This document shows positions 1 through 10,014 of a stretch of 20,043 bases of DNA, piece after piece. The position numbers and the translations under genes were made by a program. The notes under the pieces are model-generated. The model was not told where the DNA came from, did no database searches, and saw only the letters and a list, made by a program, of their open reading frames with translations. The stretch is taken from contig JBOZIK010000001.1 in the NCBI GenBank assembly GCA_051453625.1, positions 132,309,896-132,329,938 of the forward strand, given 5' to 3'. The first letter of the stretch is position 1. The number at the start of each line of letters is the position of its first letter. Source of the stretch: Welwitschia mirabilis (lineage: Eukaryota > Gnetophyta > Gnetopsida > Welwitschiales).

Positions 1-259
1 CATCATAATTTCATGCCATCTCAGTAATTAGACTCCAGATTTACCACCTGTCACAAGAAAAATATGGAATGAGAACTATGAAAATCTCACAGCTCCCAAT
101 ATGGCCCAGGTAAGGATTGGTATTTTGACAAGATATTTTAAGAATCAAGTCAACAAGGAAAAGTTCAAAGCTTTCAAGAAATCCAAGACATACATGAATA
201 ATGAACTCATGATTATGAACAAGAATATCAAATATAATGTATATAAACATCATTCACTT

Positions 260-521
260 CACTGCCTCATTCGACGATCTGTGAAGCCCACTGCTTCATT
301 CGGTGATATGTGGTTCTCATATAATATTTAACTTCACTGCCTCATTTGGCGATCTGTGAAACCCCCTGCCTCATTTAGTGATCTATGAAGCTCACTTCCT
401 CATTCAGCGATCTATGATAATATAATATCCCCACTACCTCATTTGGCGATTTGTGGGATTCTCTTTTCACTGCCTCGTTCGGTGATCTGTGAAGTCCACT
501 ACCTCGTTTGGTGATTTGTGG
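260..521. repeat. Eight-copy 29-bp minisatellite
   Basis: Diverged copies start at 260, 289, 335, 364, 393, 432, 468 and 497. The unit is close to CACTGCCTCATTCGGCGATC followed by TGTGAAGCC. Copies 1-2, 3-4-5 and 7-8 are exactly 29 bp apart; the other intervals carry short AT-rich inserts (for example 314-334 and 420-431). Copies differ mainly by C/T and G/A changes. It is much richer in CpG and GC than its surroundings. It lies in the presumed transcribed part of element D. Confidence 0.9.
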
Positions 522-1043
522 AAAATTCATAACCATAAGTCTAAGAAGATAATATCACAAAACTCAAAGAGGATTAACCACGACATAATAGGTTACAAGA
601 TGAGTATAATAGATGTCATCACAAGTGTTCATTTCAAACAAGAAGATAATTATAAGATGTTAAAGAAAAATACATAAAGATATAATATGATTCAAAACAG
701 AGTTTCTCTTATACAAGAAAACATAACTGACTTATAGGAATTTTATACATGTCCACCAAATGAATACGAGAGGCTATCAAGAAATGACAAGAGAATAAAG
801 CCATACATAGCATAACGATTTATATACATATTGCATAAGAAGAATTAACAAGAAAGCATAAAAGTAAAGAACCACATAATAAACACGACAATCTCAATAC
901 AGAATGCATAAGAAAGGAGCAACAAGGGAGCATGAGAGTTAGGAACCATACCAATTTTCAAGAACTCAAGATCTTTGCAAGTCTTGACTCCATAGCAAAA
1001 GGCTTCTCAAAATGAAAGTGAGGAAAAAAGAGGAGGATAATCC

Positions 1044-1051
1044 TATTTATA
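1044..1051 (-). promoter_or_regulatory. TATA box of element D
   Basis: The minus strand reads TATAAATA, preceded by CGAT and followed by GG. It lies about 40 bp downstream, in the reading direction, of the 37-bp repeat array, which is a typical plant LTR promoter arrangement. Transcription would run leftward. Confidence 0.5.
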
Positions 1052-1090
1052 ATCGAGATGTGGTGGAATGTGAAGAGTCACAAGAGTATA

Positions 1091-1238
1091 AGGACAAATA
1101 AAAGTTGGCAAAGATTCCTTGCATATGAGGACAAATGAAGGTTGACAAAGATTCCTTACATATAAGGACAAACGAAAATTAGCAAAGGTTCCTTGCACAT
1201 GAGGATGAATAAAAGTTGGCAAAGATTCCTCATATAAG
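1091..1238. repeat. Four-copy 37-bp tandem repeat
   Basis: Units start at 1091, 1128, 1165 and 1202, an exact 37-bp period. Each contains AGGACAAAT, then AAAGTTGGCAAAGATTCCTT, then a CATATG-like end, with a few substitutions. The fourth unit is the most diverged. A shorter fifth start (AAGACAAAATAT) follows at 1239. Their place directly upstream of the minus-strand TATA suggests U3 enhancer-type repeats; that role is inference. Confidence 0.9.
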
Positions 1239-1384
1239 AAGACAAAATATCATGAATGAGGGCAGTTAAGAAAGGGGTTATATAATGTCTTATAAATGAT
1301 TGCCTGACCACTGGGTGCTTTTAATAATAATATAATCAAAATAATGCTCCATATTTAATAATGAGAAAAAGGAATAAATAACAT

Positions 1385-1581
1385 NNNNNNNNNNNNNNNN
1401 NNNNNNNNNNNNNNNNNNNNNNNNNNNNNNNNNNNNNNNNNNNNNNNNNNNNNNNNNNNNNNNNNNNNNNNNNNNNNNNNNNNNNNNNNNNNNNNNNNNN
1501 NNNNNNNNNNNNNNNNNNNNNNNNNNNNNNNNNNNNNNNNNNNNNNNNNNNNNNNNNNNNNNNNNNNNNNNNNNNNNNNNN
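1385..1581. other. Assembly gap (197 N)
   Basis: Unknown sequence. It hides the boundary between element D and element C and any 5' part of element C pol. Open frames crossing it are artefacts. Confidence 1.
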
Positions 1582-4072
1582 TTCAAATATTTCATTAAAC
1601 ATAAACCTGTAAATTTATAAGAAAAGCAAAAATGTAGACATGACATGGATGCTGGAATTATTTATGCCATATTTAATAATAAGTGGATTAGAGATTTGAT
1701 AGTAGTACCTATGAAAGATTGGAAGTGAAGAATGTGTATTGATTTTAGAAAGCTAAATAAAGTAATAAAGCAAGACCATTGCCATTTACATTTTCTTGAC
1801 TAGATACTTAATAGAATCTAATGACTTGTCTTTTATTACTTTCTTAATGGATATAGTGGTTACAATCAGGTTTACATAGCTAGCAAGGATCAAGCTAAAA
1901 TAATTTTAACTTCATCTTTTAGAACATTTGCTTTTATATGCATGCCTTTTGGATTTGTAATTCTCCTAGTACTTTTTAATGTGTAATAATTTGAATTGAA
2001 ATTTTTATGGATGATTTCTAAATTTATGATGAAAACTGTAAATAAATCTTAGAAAGGTCAGAGAAGGTACTTAATAGATGCATTAAGAATAGCCTACATT
2101 TAAGTTCGAAAAAGTTTCTTTTTAGTTAATAATGGACCCTAAAAAAGTAAGTATTATTAAAAATCTAACTTCTCAAATAAATGTAAAATAAGTTTGATCT
2201 TTCTTAGTTATTGTCATTTTTATTATAATTTTATTTAGGATTATATTAAAAGTTATAAATTCCTTTACTCATTACTTAAAAAAGAAGCTAAATTTAAATC
2301 AAATGAATCTTATCAACTTACATTTAAAAACTTAAAGATAAAATCTCTTGTATACCTATTATAATAAGACCTAATTAGAATAAAAATTTTTAATTAATGT
2401 GTAATGCTAGTAATATTTTTGTGAATGGGACTCTTAGAAAAAAGTATGAAAATGATTTTAAGGTTATATCTTATCATAGAAAAATATTATGTAAAGCTCA
2501 ATCAAACTACATTACTATAGAGAAAGAAATGTTAGCTATAATATTTTGCCTCAATACTCTTAGATACTATCTTTTAGGATTTTATATAAATGTTTATATT
2601 GACTATGTAACTATTAGATACCTCATGATCAAGATATATTGTGATGCTAGACGCATTAGATGGGTCTTCTTTATGTAAGAATTTAATTTTTACCATCATT
2701 GATAAATCAAGAAAACATAATAGTGTAGCAAATCAATTGTTACATATTTTTTTCCTCTTGATTATCTTATAATTGATGGTTCTTTTCCAAATGAATAACT
2801 TTTTATCATATATTTTGTTTATATGTCTTCTTGGTATGTTAACATAGTTAATTATTTTACTACTATGAAGACATTACAACATTAGAGTCATAATTAATAT
2901 ATATTTTCTTTATAGAATAGATGATTATGAATGGATAGAGCCATATATTTACCATAGGTGCAAAGATCAAATCATAAGAAAATATATGTATAAATGGGAA
3001 AAATTAGACATCCTTAATATTTTCCATGGTGGTATTTGTGATGGTTATTTTAGTGGATAAAAAATAGTAATAAAAATCCTTTACTCTGGTTTTTATTGGT
3101 CTAATCTTTTTTAATACTCTTTTGATTTTGCTATAAGATGTAACGTCTATTAACATTATGGTAGTCTTAATCATTTTCATGATATGCCCCTTAAACCTAT
3201 TCTTGAATGTGATCTTTTGATTGTAGGGGAATTGATTTTATAGGCCCTATTAAACTACCTTATAATAATAAGAACTATATTTTAGTGGCTACTAATTGTG
3301 TTACTAAATGGGTTGAAGTTATTCCTATATTTATGAATGATGCCTAAACTATTTGTAATTTTATTAGAACTCATATATTTAAATGTTTTTATTTTTTTAG
3401 AACTATCATTAGTGATCATGAAACTTATTTTATTAATTAATTTTTTAAAAAACTTCTTTTATCCATTAGATTAAACATAAAGTAGCTTGTGCTTATCATC
3501 CATAAACCAATGGTCAAGCTGAAAATGCAAATAGGGAAATAAAGAAAATTCTTTAAAAACTTGTTTTTATTAATAATAAATCTTGGACTTCTAAGCTTAA
3601 TATTGTTCTTTGGGCTTATTTTACTACTTGGTGTAATTCTCTTAATTTTTTACTTTATGAACTTGTTTATATAAATGTTTGTGTTTTACTAGTTTATGTG
3701 TGTTATAACTCTTATCATTTTTTCATCAACCTAATATTGTAGACCTTTATGAAAATCTTAAAAATAGATTATCTCAACTTAATAATTTATATGAAAAATG
3801 TATGCATGCTATACATTATCAACTCATTCACAAAGTTTAAGGTAAGTTCAAACATGATAAAAAGTTACTTCGTAAAAAGTTTGAACCTGGTTAACTTGTT
3901 TCTAATGACTCTATTAAGATTTTCAACTTAAACACTAAGGAGATTTAGAACGATAATGGTTAAAGGTTAAAAATATATGAATTTTTTTTTAGATAAAACT
4001 TTGAACTTGATGGAAGTAATTGTTTTAGAGGTTTTCCTCGATGGAAAGGATTTCCTCTCTATCATTGTCTAA
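1582..4072 (+). pseudogene. pol: Broken pol (RT, RNase H, integrase) of element C
   Basis: Reverse transcriptase is read at 1644-2060: DAGIIYA, then CIDFRKLNK, GYSGYNQ, CMPFG, and FMDDF at 2004-2018. It carries stops and small deletions; the stretch between MPFG and MDD is about 28 bp shorter than usual. RNase H is at 2391-2690, containing a 93-residue open piece (2397-2678) with NYITIEKEMLA, YYLLGFY and RRIRWV; its first catalytic Asp is Asn (MCNAS). A tether follows with DKSRKHN and a decayed PWY-type segment. Integrase runs from about 2930: its core Asp-Asp-Glu residues sit at 3234-3236 (GIDFIGP), 3414-3416 (ISDHETYF) and 3521-3523 (NGQAENANRE), with a 1-nt shift before the Glu. The C-terminal FEPG-type segment ends at the stop at 4070-4072. 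Intact pol would copy RNA to DNA and integrate it. This copy is dead. Confidence 0.92.
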
Positions 4073-4388
4073 ATTATCTCTTAGTATGTTCCTTTAGTAT
4101 ATGTTATGATGTTATTTAATCATCTTTAACTTGACTTATATATTTTCTTTATGAATTTTCCATGATTAGTGTTTGTACTTAGGCATTTTTATAGTTATAA
4201 GATTGGATTCACTCAATCTTAAGACATTTACTTACCTATGAAATTCACCTTGAAAGAATATGCCTTGGTTCTTGTATTTTTTTCAATGATATAATTTCTT
4301 TAGTTGTTTAGATATATTTTTTATATTTTTCATCTCATTACTTTACATTTGTCTTTTTAAGTATGAGATCATGTGGGAATTATTTATG

Positions 4389-4462
<74 letters not shown>

Positions 4463-4640
4463 NNNNNNNNNNNNNNNNNNNNNNNNNNNNNNNNNNNNNN
4501 NNNNNNNNNNNNNNNNNNNNNNNNNNNNNNNNNNNNNNNNNNNNNNNNNNNNNNNNNNNNNNGAGAGAGAGAGAGAGAGAGAGAGATAATAATGATCATG
4601 ATCTACTATATCTATGATAAAATGCATGGTCATCATGAGG
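4073..4640 (+). other. Post-pol AT-rich spacer of element C
   Basis: No reading frame is recognisable. The stretch between the pol stop and the third-frame block has counterparts in A (about 10130-10502) and B (about 17230-17616), with similar short words in all three, for example the start of the ATGAGGTCCTA-like stretch near 4635. It holds the GA microsatellite. Confidence 0.6.
4393..4586. repeat. (GA)n microsatellite with embedded 100-N gap
   Basis: There are 70 bp of pure GA before the gap (4393-4462) and about 24 bp after it (4563-4586). The gap is exactly 100 N, the common placeholder for unknown length, so the true repeat length is unknown. R-E or S-L open frames crossing it are repeat artefacts. 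Confidence 0.98.
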
Positions 4641-6985
4641 TCCTATTACACCAAGCTAAAATTTAATAAAAGGAACCTTTGACAATGTTGGTATCCCTGA
4701 AAACTCCATTAGGAGGTCAGTTGGCCATGCTCTATGGTTTCTTTCTTCTCTAATTATGGTTGCACTTCCTTCATTATGGAAAGTAGTAATAAAAATTTAA
4801 GGCTATGAGATTAGTGATGTTCTTAGTATCATCAGAGGCATTACTTATTTCATAGACCCTTAGCATTCCTACATAATTATTTTACCTTTGAGGATTTAGG
4901 TGTGTTTTGGGATGTAACTAGGTAGGTTCATTTCTGAGTAGCTTTTAATCTTATCATTCATTATTTTGAGTAATTAATCTTTGGTATCCTTATAATCATT
5001 GCCTTTTTGAATAGAACTTTATGGAGTCAGGACATTTTATCATGCATCTTTACTCAAATGATTTTATGATGTCTTCTAAGAGAGTTTGCTAGATTAGAAC
5101 TTAGGGTAAGTATGCTATATTCTTTATGGTTGTAGTGTTCATTTTTGTTTTATTTTTCTTTCGTTCTTTAGTTTATTATTTTAAAGTTATTTTTATACTT
5201 TTTTTAATCATCATTTATAGGGTCTTATTATTTAGTAGTTTTCTTATTGTTATTTTCATTTATAGTCATATGATTTTATCAATAAAAGTTAACTTTATTT
5301 TACATTTTGACTAAATTATCTTCTCTTATTCTTAGATGGTTTTTCTTTTTTTTGTGATTTTTATGGAATTCATTTAAGTCTTTCAGATCTTAGTTTAGAT
5401 ACATTTGTTTAGTTTTTTGTATTAGGATTTATCCTACTTAGTGAATTTTCATCATCTTATCTTTTAATTCTTTTGAATTTTTCTCATTTCTTACCCTTAT
5501 TTATCTTAATTCTTTATCATTCCCTATCTTTTAAATTTTTTAATAAACTCTGATATCTTTACATAAATATTTGAGCCTAACTTGTTTAGTTGACATTTTT
5601 ATTTATTTAAACTTTTTCAAAGTTCTATTATCCACAAAGTCATTTAGATGATAAGGTGAACAACAACTAAGATTTTTTTAAGAGGTATCTTAGGGCTATC
5701 ATCTGAATGATGCAACTGAATGACAATGTGATAAAACCATGGCTATGATTATTTTCTTTAATTTTTCCTTATTTTTGAGTTATTTCTCTTCATTCCTTTA
5801 AGAGACAACTATCACACGCAAGCCTACGAATGTCTTAAAACTTTCCCTCATAAGTTCAATACCCTAGTTTGTAAGATTTAAAGAAATTTGTTAAAATAAG
5901 GTATGTTTTTCTTTCCCTTATTATTTTTAAATTTTTCTCCTATTTTTGAGCCTTTTAGCATGTAGTTTTCACTTATATTACTCAGTTTTTCATTCTCTTC
6001 AATTTGGTACTTATGGATCTAATTTTTACTATGTATTTTATGAGATATCTCAAGTTGTGTATTTCACAAGGTAAAATTAGGTTTTTTGAACCTCATGTTC
6101 TCAAAAACCATAAGTCAAAATATGGTGGTTATTATAGGTAAATTTACCAGTATAATGAGCTATATGATTCTATTAGATTATAATTTTTGATTTAAGCACT
6201 TTTATTTTTGACCTTATGTAAGGTTTACCTATTTTATCCTTTTCAATTTTTCTTCTGTTTTGCATCTTTCTTCATATGATTAGGTAATATAGAATTTATT
6301 TATTTTTTTGGGGAAGGGGAGGACATATTTTTACTATTTTTACACATAAAATGCTAATTTTTTAGATCATTTAGAGCTTTCATGAGATACATTTCATTTA
6401 TTAAGCAACTAAGGTAGGCAGTAGAGTAGGAGGAAGGCCTATTAGTATCACCTAAGATTGAGCAGATAGAGATATTTCATCCTTCACCTCATCAAGCTCA
6501 ATTTCTCTCCATTCAAACAACCTCTATTTGATTAGAGGTACTTTGGTAATTTCATGAGTTAATTAGAGCTAGAGGTGGATTAGATATTAATAGATCTATA
6601 GATCAGCTAGATTATAAATGCACACATAGCTTACTACACTTCAAAAACTAGAGAGTTTTATGATACCATGCATATATAGAGGCATTTTAATACTCATGAT
6701 CAACTTATCGACATGATTATAGCTGCCATTTGTAGCCATGAAATATCAATTCTCCTGAGTTACATCATTGCTATTACTAATTTAGGTGGTACTAGGAGTA
6801 TACACATTCACTCAATTGATAGTACATTAGACATACTAGTTGATGTTATAGGTAATAGGTAAGGCATTTTAGTAATATGCTTATTACCTACCTATCAAAT
6901 TCTCCATAGAGGGTTGATTCATAACATCAACCATTTCTTCCACGACAGTTACACTATGATAGCTTACCTTCAGATGCTAGTAATA
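4641..6985 (+). pseudogene. Third reading frame after pol, element C (function unknown)
   Basis: I do not recognise the protein. At 4702-4860 a 53-codon frame with one stop reads NSIRRSVGHALWF, then VALPSLW, then GYEISDVLSIIRGI. Elements A and B carry the same block at 9856-10014 and 16982-17142. Further down another frame reads FEDLGVFWDV (about 4890) and NRTLWSQDILSCIF (about 5010), with frameshifts between. A decayed 3' coding stretch at about 6430-6660 reads LLVSPKIEQIEIFHPSPHQ, then FHELIRARGGLDINRS, then a shifted TREFYDTMHI; this part is missing from A and B. The position fits the extra 3' gene (sometimes called env-like) of Athila/Tat elements. It faintly recalls plant transposon-associated proteins with a V-R-G-x(5)-P-x(2)-I pattern, but that is a guess. 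Between 5150 and 5700 I see only T-rich decayed sequence. Confidence 0.6.
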
Positions 6986-6988
6986 TTT

Positions 6989-7000
6989 AGGTAAGGGGGA
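6989..7000 (+). promoter_or_regulatory. Polypurine tract of element C
   Basis: AGGTAAGGGGGA lies immediately before TGTTGTAATG. The family equivalents read on the minus strand are AAGTAGGGGCTA before the LTR of A and AAGTAGAGGGATA before the LTR of B. This is the plus-strand DNA primer site that should abut the 3' LTR of C. Confidence 0.75.
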
Positions 7001-8363
7001 TGTTGTAATGTAAATTTATGTAATATTGAAGTACTTTAAGTCAACCTGTAAATCAAATTACTTATAGAAAAACACATGCTAGTGTAAACAGGAGTTTACC
7101 CAAATGTCATAATACCAATAAATGTATTAGACTCAAAGTTAGAGAATTGATTTCTAAAGGTATTTTTAATCTTTTTATCTGTTAATAACTAAAAGAAAAA
7201 AATGAAGTAAATGTAATGCAAAGTGAATGAAGATGAAATGCAAATGAAAGTGGAATGAATTATATTGGGTTCTAATCCTCCTGTCATTAGAACTAGCTTC
7301 TCTATAATTTAAATCAATTAAGAAGATTACTTAACTTATTCATAGTCAATGTGAACTATGAGATAAACCAAATATACTATGAAATGTAATGTAGAATTGA
7401 AATGGAATAACAATGCAAATCTAAACTAGACAAAGTGAACCTTGACAATGGTTGCCCTTATGATCTAAATAAATTACAGAATCATCACGTAAACTATAAA
7501 TAACTTAAACCATAAGGAACATAAATAGAATTGAAATGAAAAGAGTAATTATATTGATTCATATAACTTTTATGTCTACTTAAAACAAAGTAGTAGCACT
7601 TCAATGAAAGAGACTCAATCTAATACCAAGGGAACTTTTCTCTGTAGCTATTGAATGGATCTCTTATCCTTTAATATTTTATTACAAGTATACTAAATAT
7701 AAAAGATGATTTAGAAGTAAGCATAAGGGAGGTATTTATAGTTTTAGATTGAAAGTTCTAGAACCATAACTATAGAAGTCAAATAAAAAACCCTCATAGC
7801 CAAAGTGGAATGCATAACCCCATTATAAGATAATTCAGTCTTACTTATATAAAATAATTATCATTTTGACTGTCAAAGAAATGACACTAGGAAAGATGCC
7901 CCATAATAATAAATAAATCATTAACTTTTGGCTCTATAATTGACCTTGCAGTTGGCTCTAGATGTGTTGTTTTCCCTCATGTCATGGGGACAACAATGGG
8001 GATAATAACTCCTTAGAAAAGAGGCTTTATTAGCTCTAAGTTTCAGGTCATGTTGTTATTGTAATAGGCTAATATAGTACTATCATCTCCTCTGTCATGG
8101 ATGAGAAACCATTCTAAAGTTTCTTAGGTAAAACAAATTAAATTTATTCATCATTAATATTCCACCAACATACTAAGTACCAAAACATACCTAAAATTCC
8201 TCTAATTATGTTAAGAATTACATGTTTCCATGATCATTCCATCGACTCCCATAATCATCAAAATTGCATCTAAATCTATATAAATTTCCTACAAAAGTAT
8301 CCCAAATATACCATCAAATTCCTATAAGTTAGCATCAAATTCCTACAAATTGGCATCGCAACA
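7001..8363 (-). repeat. 3' LTR of element A (1363 bp)
   Basis: The LTR begins TGTTGTAATG at 7001 and ends GCATCGCAACA at 8363, giving the TG...CA ends of an LTR. It is similar along its whole length to 14418-15751 in the same orientation, and its left 410 bp match 14008-14417. Orientation is fixed by the minus-strand TATA (7733-7740), by the polypurine tract on its right side (8364-8378), and by the primer-binding site beside the matching left end at 14008. On the minus strand U3 is about 8363 to 7741 and R-U5 about 7700 to 7001. It is an old copy: by eye roughly one base in four differs from the LTR of B. Confidence 0.88.
7733..7740 (-). promoter_or_regulatory. LTR TATA box, element A
   Basis: The minus strand reads CTATAAATACC. 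It sits at the same place in the LTR as 15151-15158 in B and is preserved in both while flanking bases have changed. Confidence 0.65.
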
Positions 8364-8378
8364 TAGCCCCTACTTAGC
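8364..8378 (-). promoter_or_regulatory. Polypurine tract of element A
   Basis: The minus strand reads GCTAAGTAGGGGCTA and directly abuts the U3 start TGTTGCGATGCC. It matches the tract at 15752-15766 in element B. Confidence 0.7.
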
Positions 8379-9855
8379 TTTGTTAGTCCCTGACAAAGTG
8401 AGTGGTCAATTATATCATGAGCCAACTTGACTAAGATAATTATAAACTAAAAAATGGAATTTGAGTTTAATTTTATCATTAGGAATAAACAACAAAAATC
8501 CATTAAATGATACAATTACTACTATATTCATATGTTCCATACTTAAACACATTACAATAGAATGAATGAATGTCATACACATAAATAAATAATAAAATGT
8601 GATAATGATAGTTTAAAAAATGATAATGCATAAGTATACTTTGAGAGAGTAATGATGAAACTGAAATGTAAAACTTAAGTAGTAATAATATCAAAGGATG
8701 ATGCATAAAAATTTCATTAATGTTTTCAATAATAGCTAAGTAAAAGAATAGTCATGGTATTCTTTTCCTTTAGATGATTTAAAACATAGCTACTAGAAAC
8801 TCAGTGAGTGTGCTATTGTCCTCCTATTAGATAAAGTTCATGAAATCTATTTAAGTAATATGAAATCATATATAAACAAATCATCATAAATATGTATTAT
8901 GAAAGCTTAAAATAATTCTTTTAAATTTAAAAATTATAAAATTTTTCTTAATATCTCAGAATAAAGCTTAGAGAGATGTCCTATCCCCTCCACAGGTAAA
9001 GCAACATGTCTCAGACTACTCAAAGTAAGAAAGATGAATGATAAACATAGGATGATAGTGGTAAAATGAGATGTTTGGATAGACTAGAAAAAATCCAAAA
9101 AATTTTAAGAGAAATCAAGCAATCTAAAAGCAGCAAAAAAATATAAGAAAGGTAAAAAGTGAAGAATTTATCCTTAAAAACATGACCACGATAAAGAAAC
9201 TTATGAGACCATTATAACACATTAAGTAGAAGGAATCAATGCTTAAAAGAACTCCTCAAATGTATCTCAAACTTAATGAGTATTCAAGATTTTTTAAGTG
9301 GATGTATGTAAAATTAAAAGCAAAAAAAATGGAAAAATAGTAGCATAAAACAAAAGGGACACATCAATTAAAATGAAAGGAAGGCATCAAATTAAAGTTC
9401 TTAAAGGAAAAATAACCCTATAAATAAAAAATATAAGTGAAAATAAAAAGACATCTAGAAAACTACCAAATGATCAAGTCCTAATTATTATGTGGAAAAA
9501 TATATGGCAGTGACTTTAAAAATTCGAAATAAAACAACTAAGAAAAAGATAATGAAAATGGATAACTAGAAGCATGAATAAGATTGCTTACCTACCCAAA
9601 TTCCATAGTAAATTTTCTTAGTAAAAATCATAAAAATACCTAATAATTATGCATGACATAATGTAAAAATTCATTAACTTCCAATCAAATAGGAAATGAT
9701 TATAATGATGTCAAGTATGTCTAATGTTATTAAATAATAAATGATAAGATAAAAAGCTGTTAGAATAGGAAATTACAAGATATCATCTTAAAATAATACT
9801 GAAATCTGAGAAGGTAGAGTGATCATGTGGAAGTACTATAAATAAGTAAATAAAA
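8379..9855 (-). other. 3' untranslated-type region of element A
   Basis: AT-rich sequence with no frame I can support; the 67-codon open stretch at 8503-8706 has no recognisable motif. It aligns patchily with 15767-16981 of element B, for example the ATGCATGACATAAT region near 9650 and 16780. It lacks the counterpart of the coding-like stretch at 6430-6660 in element C, so a deletion here is likely. Confidence 0.6.
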
Positions 9856-10014
9856 GAAGTCTAGAAAACAACCAATGCCTTTGATGACAATAGGAATACC
9901 GCTAATCTCATAGCCTTTAACTACAATTTTATTCAACCATTATGAGGGAAGTGTAGCTACTGTCAAAGGAGGAAGGACCTACACAACATGACCAACTGAC
10001 CTCCTAGTGGAGTT
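9856..10014 (-). pseudogene. Third-frame block, element A
   Basis: On the minus strand this is 53 codons in one frame with two stops: NSTRRSVGHVV at the start, then VLPPLTVATLPS, then KIVVKGYEISGIPIVIKGI and CFLDF at the end. It has exactly the same length (159 bp) as 4702-4860 in element C, and the residues align column by column. Its first 28 bp (10014 down to 9987) differ from each of the other two copies at only two positions. The product is unknown. It lies about 490 bp downstream of the pol stop at 10503. Confidence 0.65.

Larger units (their letters stand above)
1..1384 (-). mobile_element. Element D: partial LTR or leader of another LTR retrotransposon
   Basis: No protein-coding similarity is visible here. 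On the minus strand the order is four 37-bp tandem repeats, then a TATA box (1044-1051), then about 500 bp of unique sequence, then eight 29-bp tandem repeats. Repeats, then a promoter, then a transcribed stretch is the usual U3-R-U5 order of a plant LTR, so I infer an LTR or LTR plus leader read leftward. Neither end is defined: the left side leaves the window and the right side reaches the gap at 1385-1581. Its sequence does not resemble the LTRs at 7001 or 14418, so it is a different family. Short open frames at 101-331 and 489-677 match nothing I recognise and contain the repeats. It may have inserted into or next to element C. Confidence 0.45.
1582..7000 (+). mobile_element. Element C: 5'-truncated Ty3/Gypsy element (Athila/Tat-like)
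   Basis: This plus-strand copy holds pol (1582-4072), a 2.9-kb region after pol with third-frame relics, and a polypurine tract at 6989-7000. Gag, protease, primer-binding site and 5' LTR are not visible. The polypurine tract is followed at 7001 by an LTR in the wrong orientation, which belongs to element A. It shares the pol C-terminus and the post-pol blocks with A and B in opposite orientation. It is strongly decayed, with many in-frame stops of types expected from C-to-T and G-to-A change, so it cannot be autonomous. Assignment to the Athila/Tat side rests on the F-M-D-D-F form of the polymerase motif, the absence of a chromodomain, and a long region after pol. Confidence 0.85.

Noticed and set aside
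260-521. CRISPR array (29-bp repeats)
   Set aside because: Repeats are diverged and mostly back-to-back with no unique spacers of regular length, and the context is a plant retroelement.
101-677. Two small open frames (101-331 and 489-677) at the left edge
   Set aside because: They run into the 29-bp minisatellite, have no homolog I recognise, and lie in presumed LTR DNA.
1290-1646. Open frames of 88-118 residues on the minus strand
   Set aside because: They cross the 197-N gap and have no recognisable residues on either side.
4343-4666. Several open frames of alternating R-E or S-L residues
   Set aside because: They are translations of the (GA)n microsatellite and the N gap, not genes.
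5126-5314. 62-residue hydrophobic open frame
   Set aside because: T-rich DNA yields F/I/L/V runs in any frame; it is in the decayed third-frame region and has no counterpart in A or B.
7494-7502. Plus-strand CTATAAATA in the LTR of A as a promoter
   Set aside because: It is not conserved in the LTR of B, whereas the minus-strand box at 7733-7740 is, and that orientation agrees with the PPT and primer-binding site.
8503-8706. 67-residue minus-strand open frame in the 3' region of A
   Set aside because: No motif, low-complexity AT-rich codons, and not preserved in element B.
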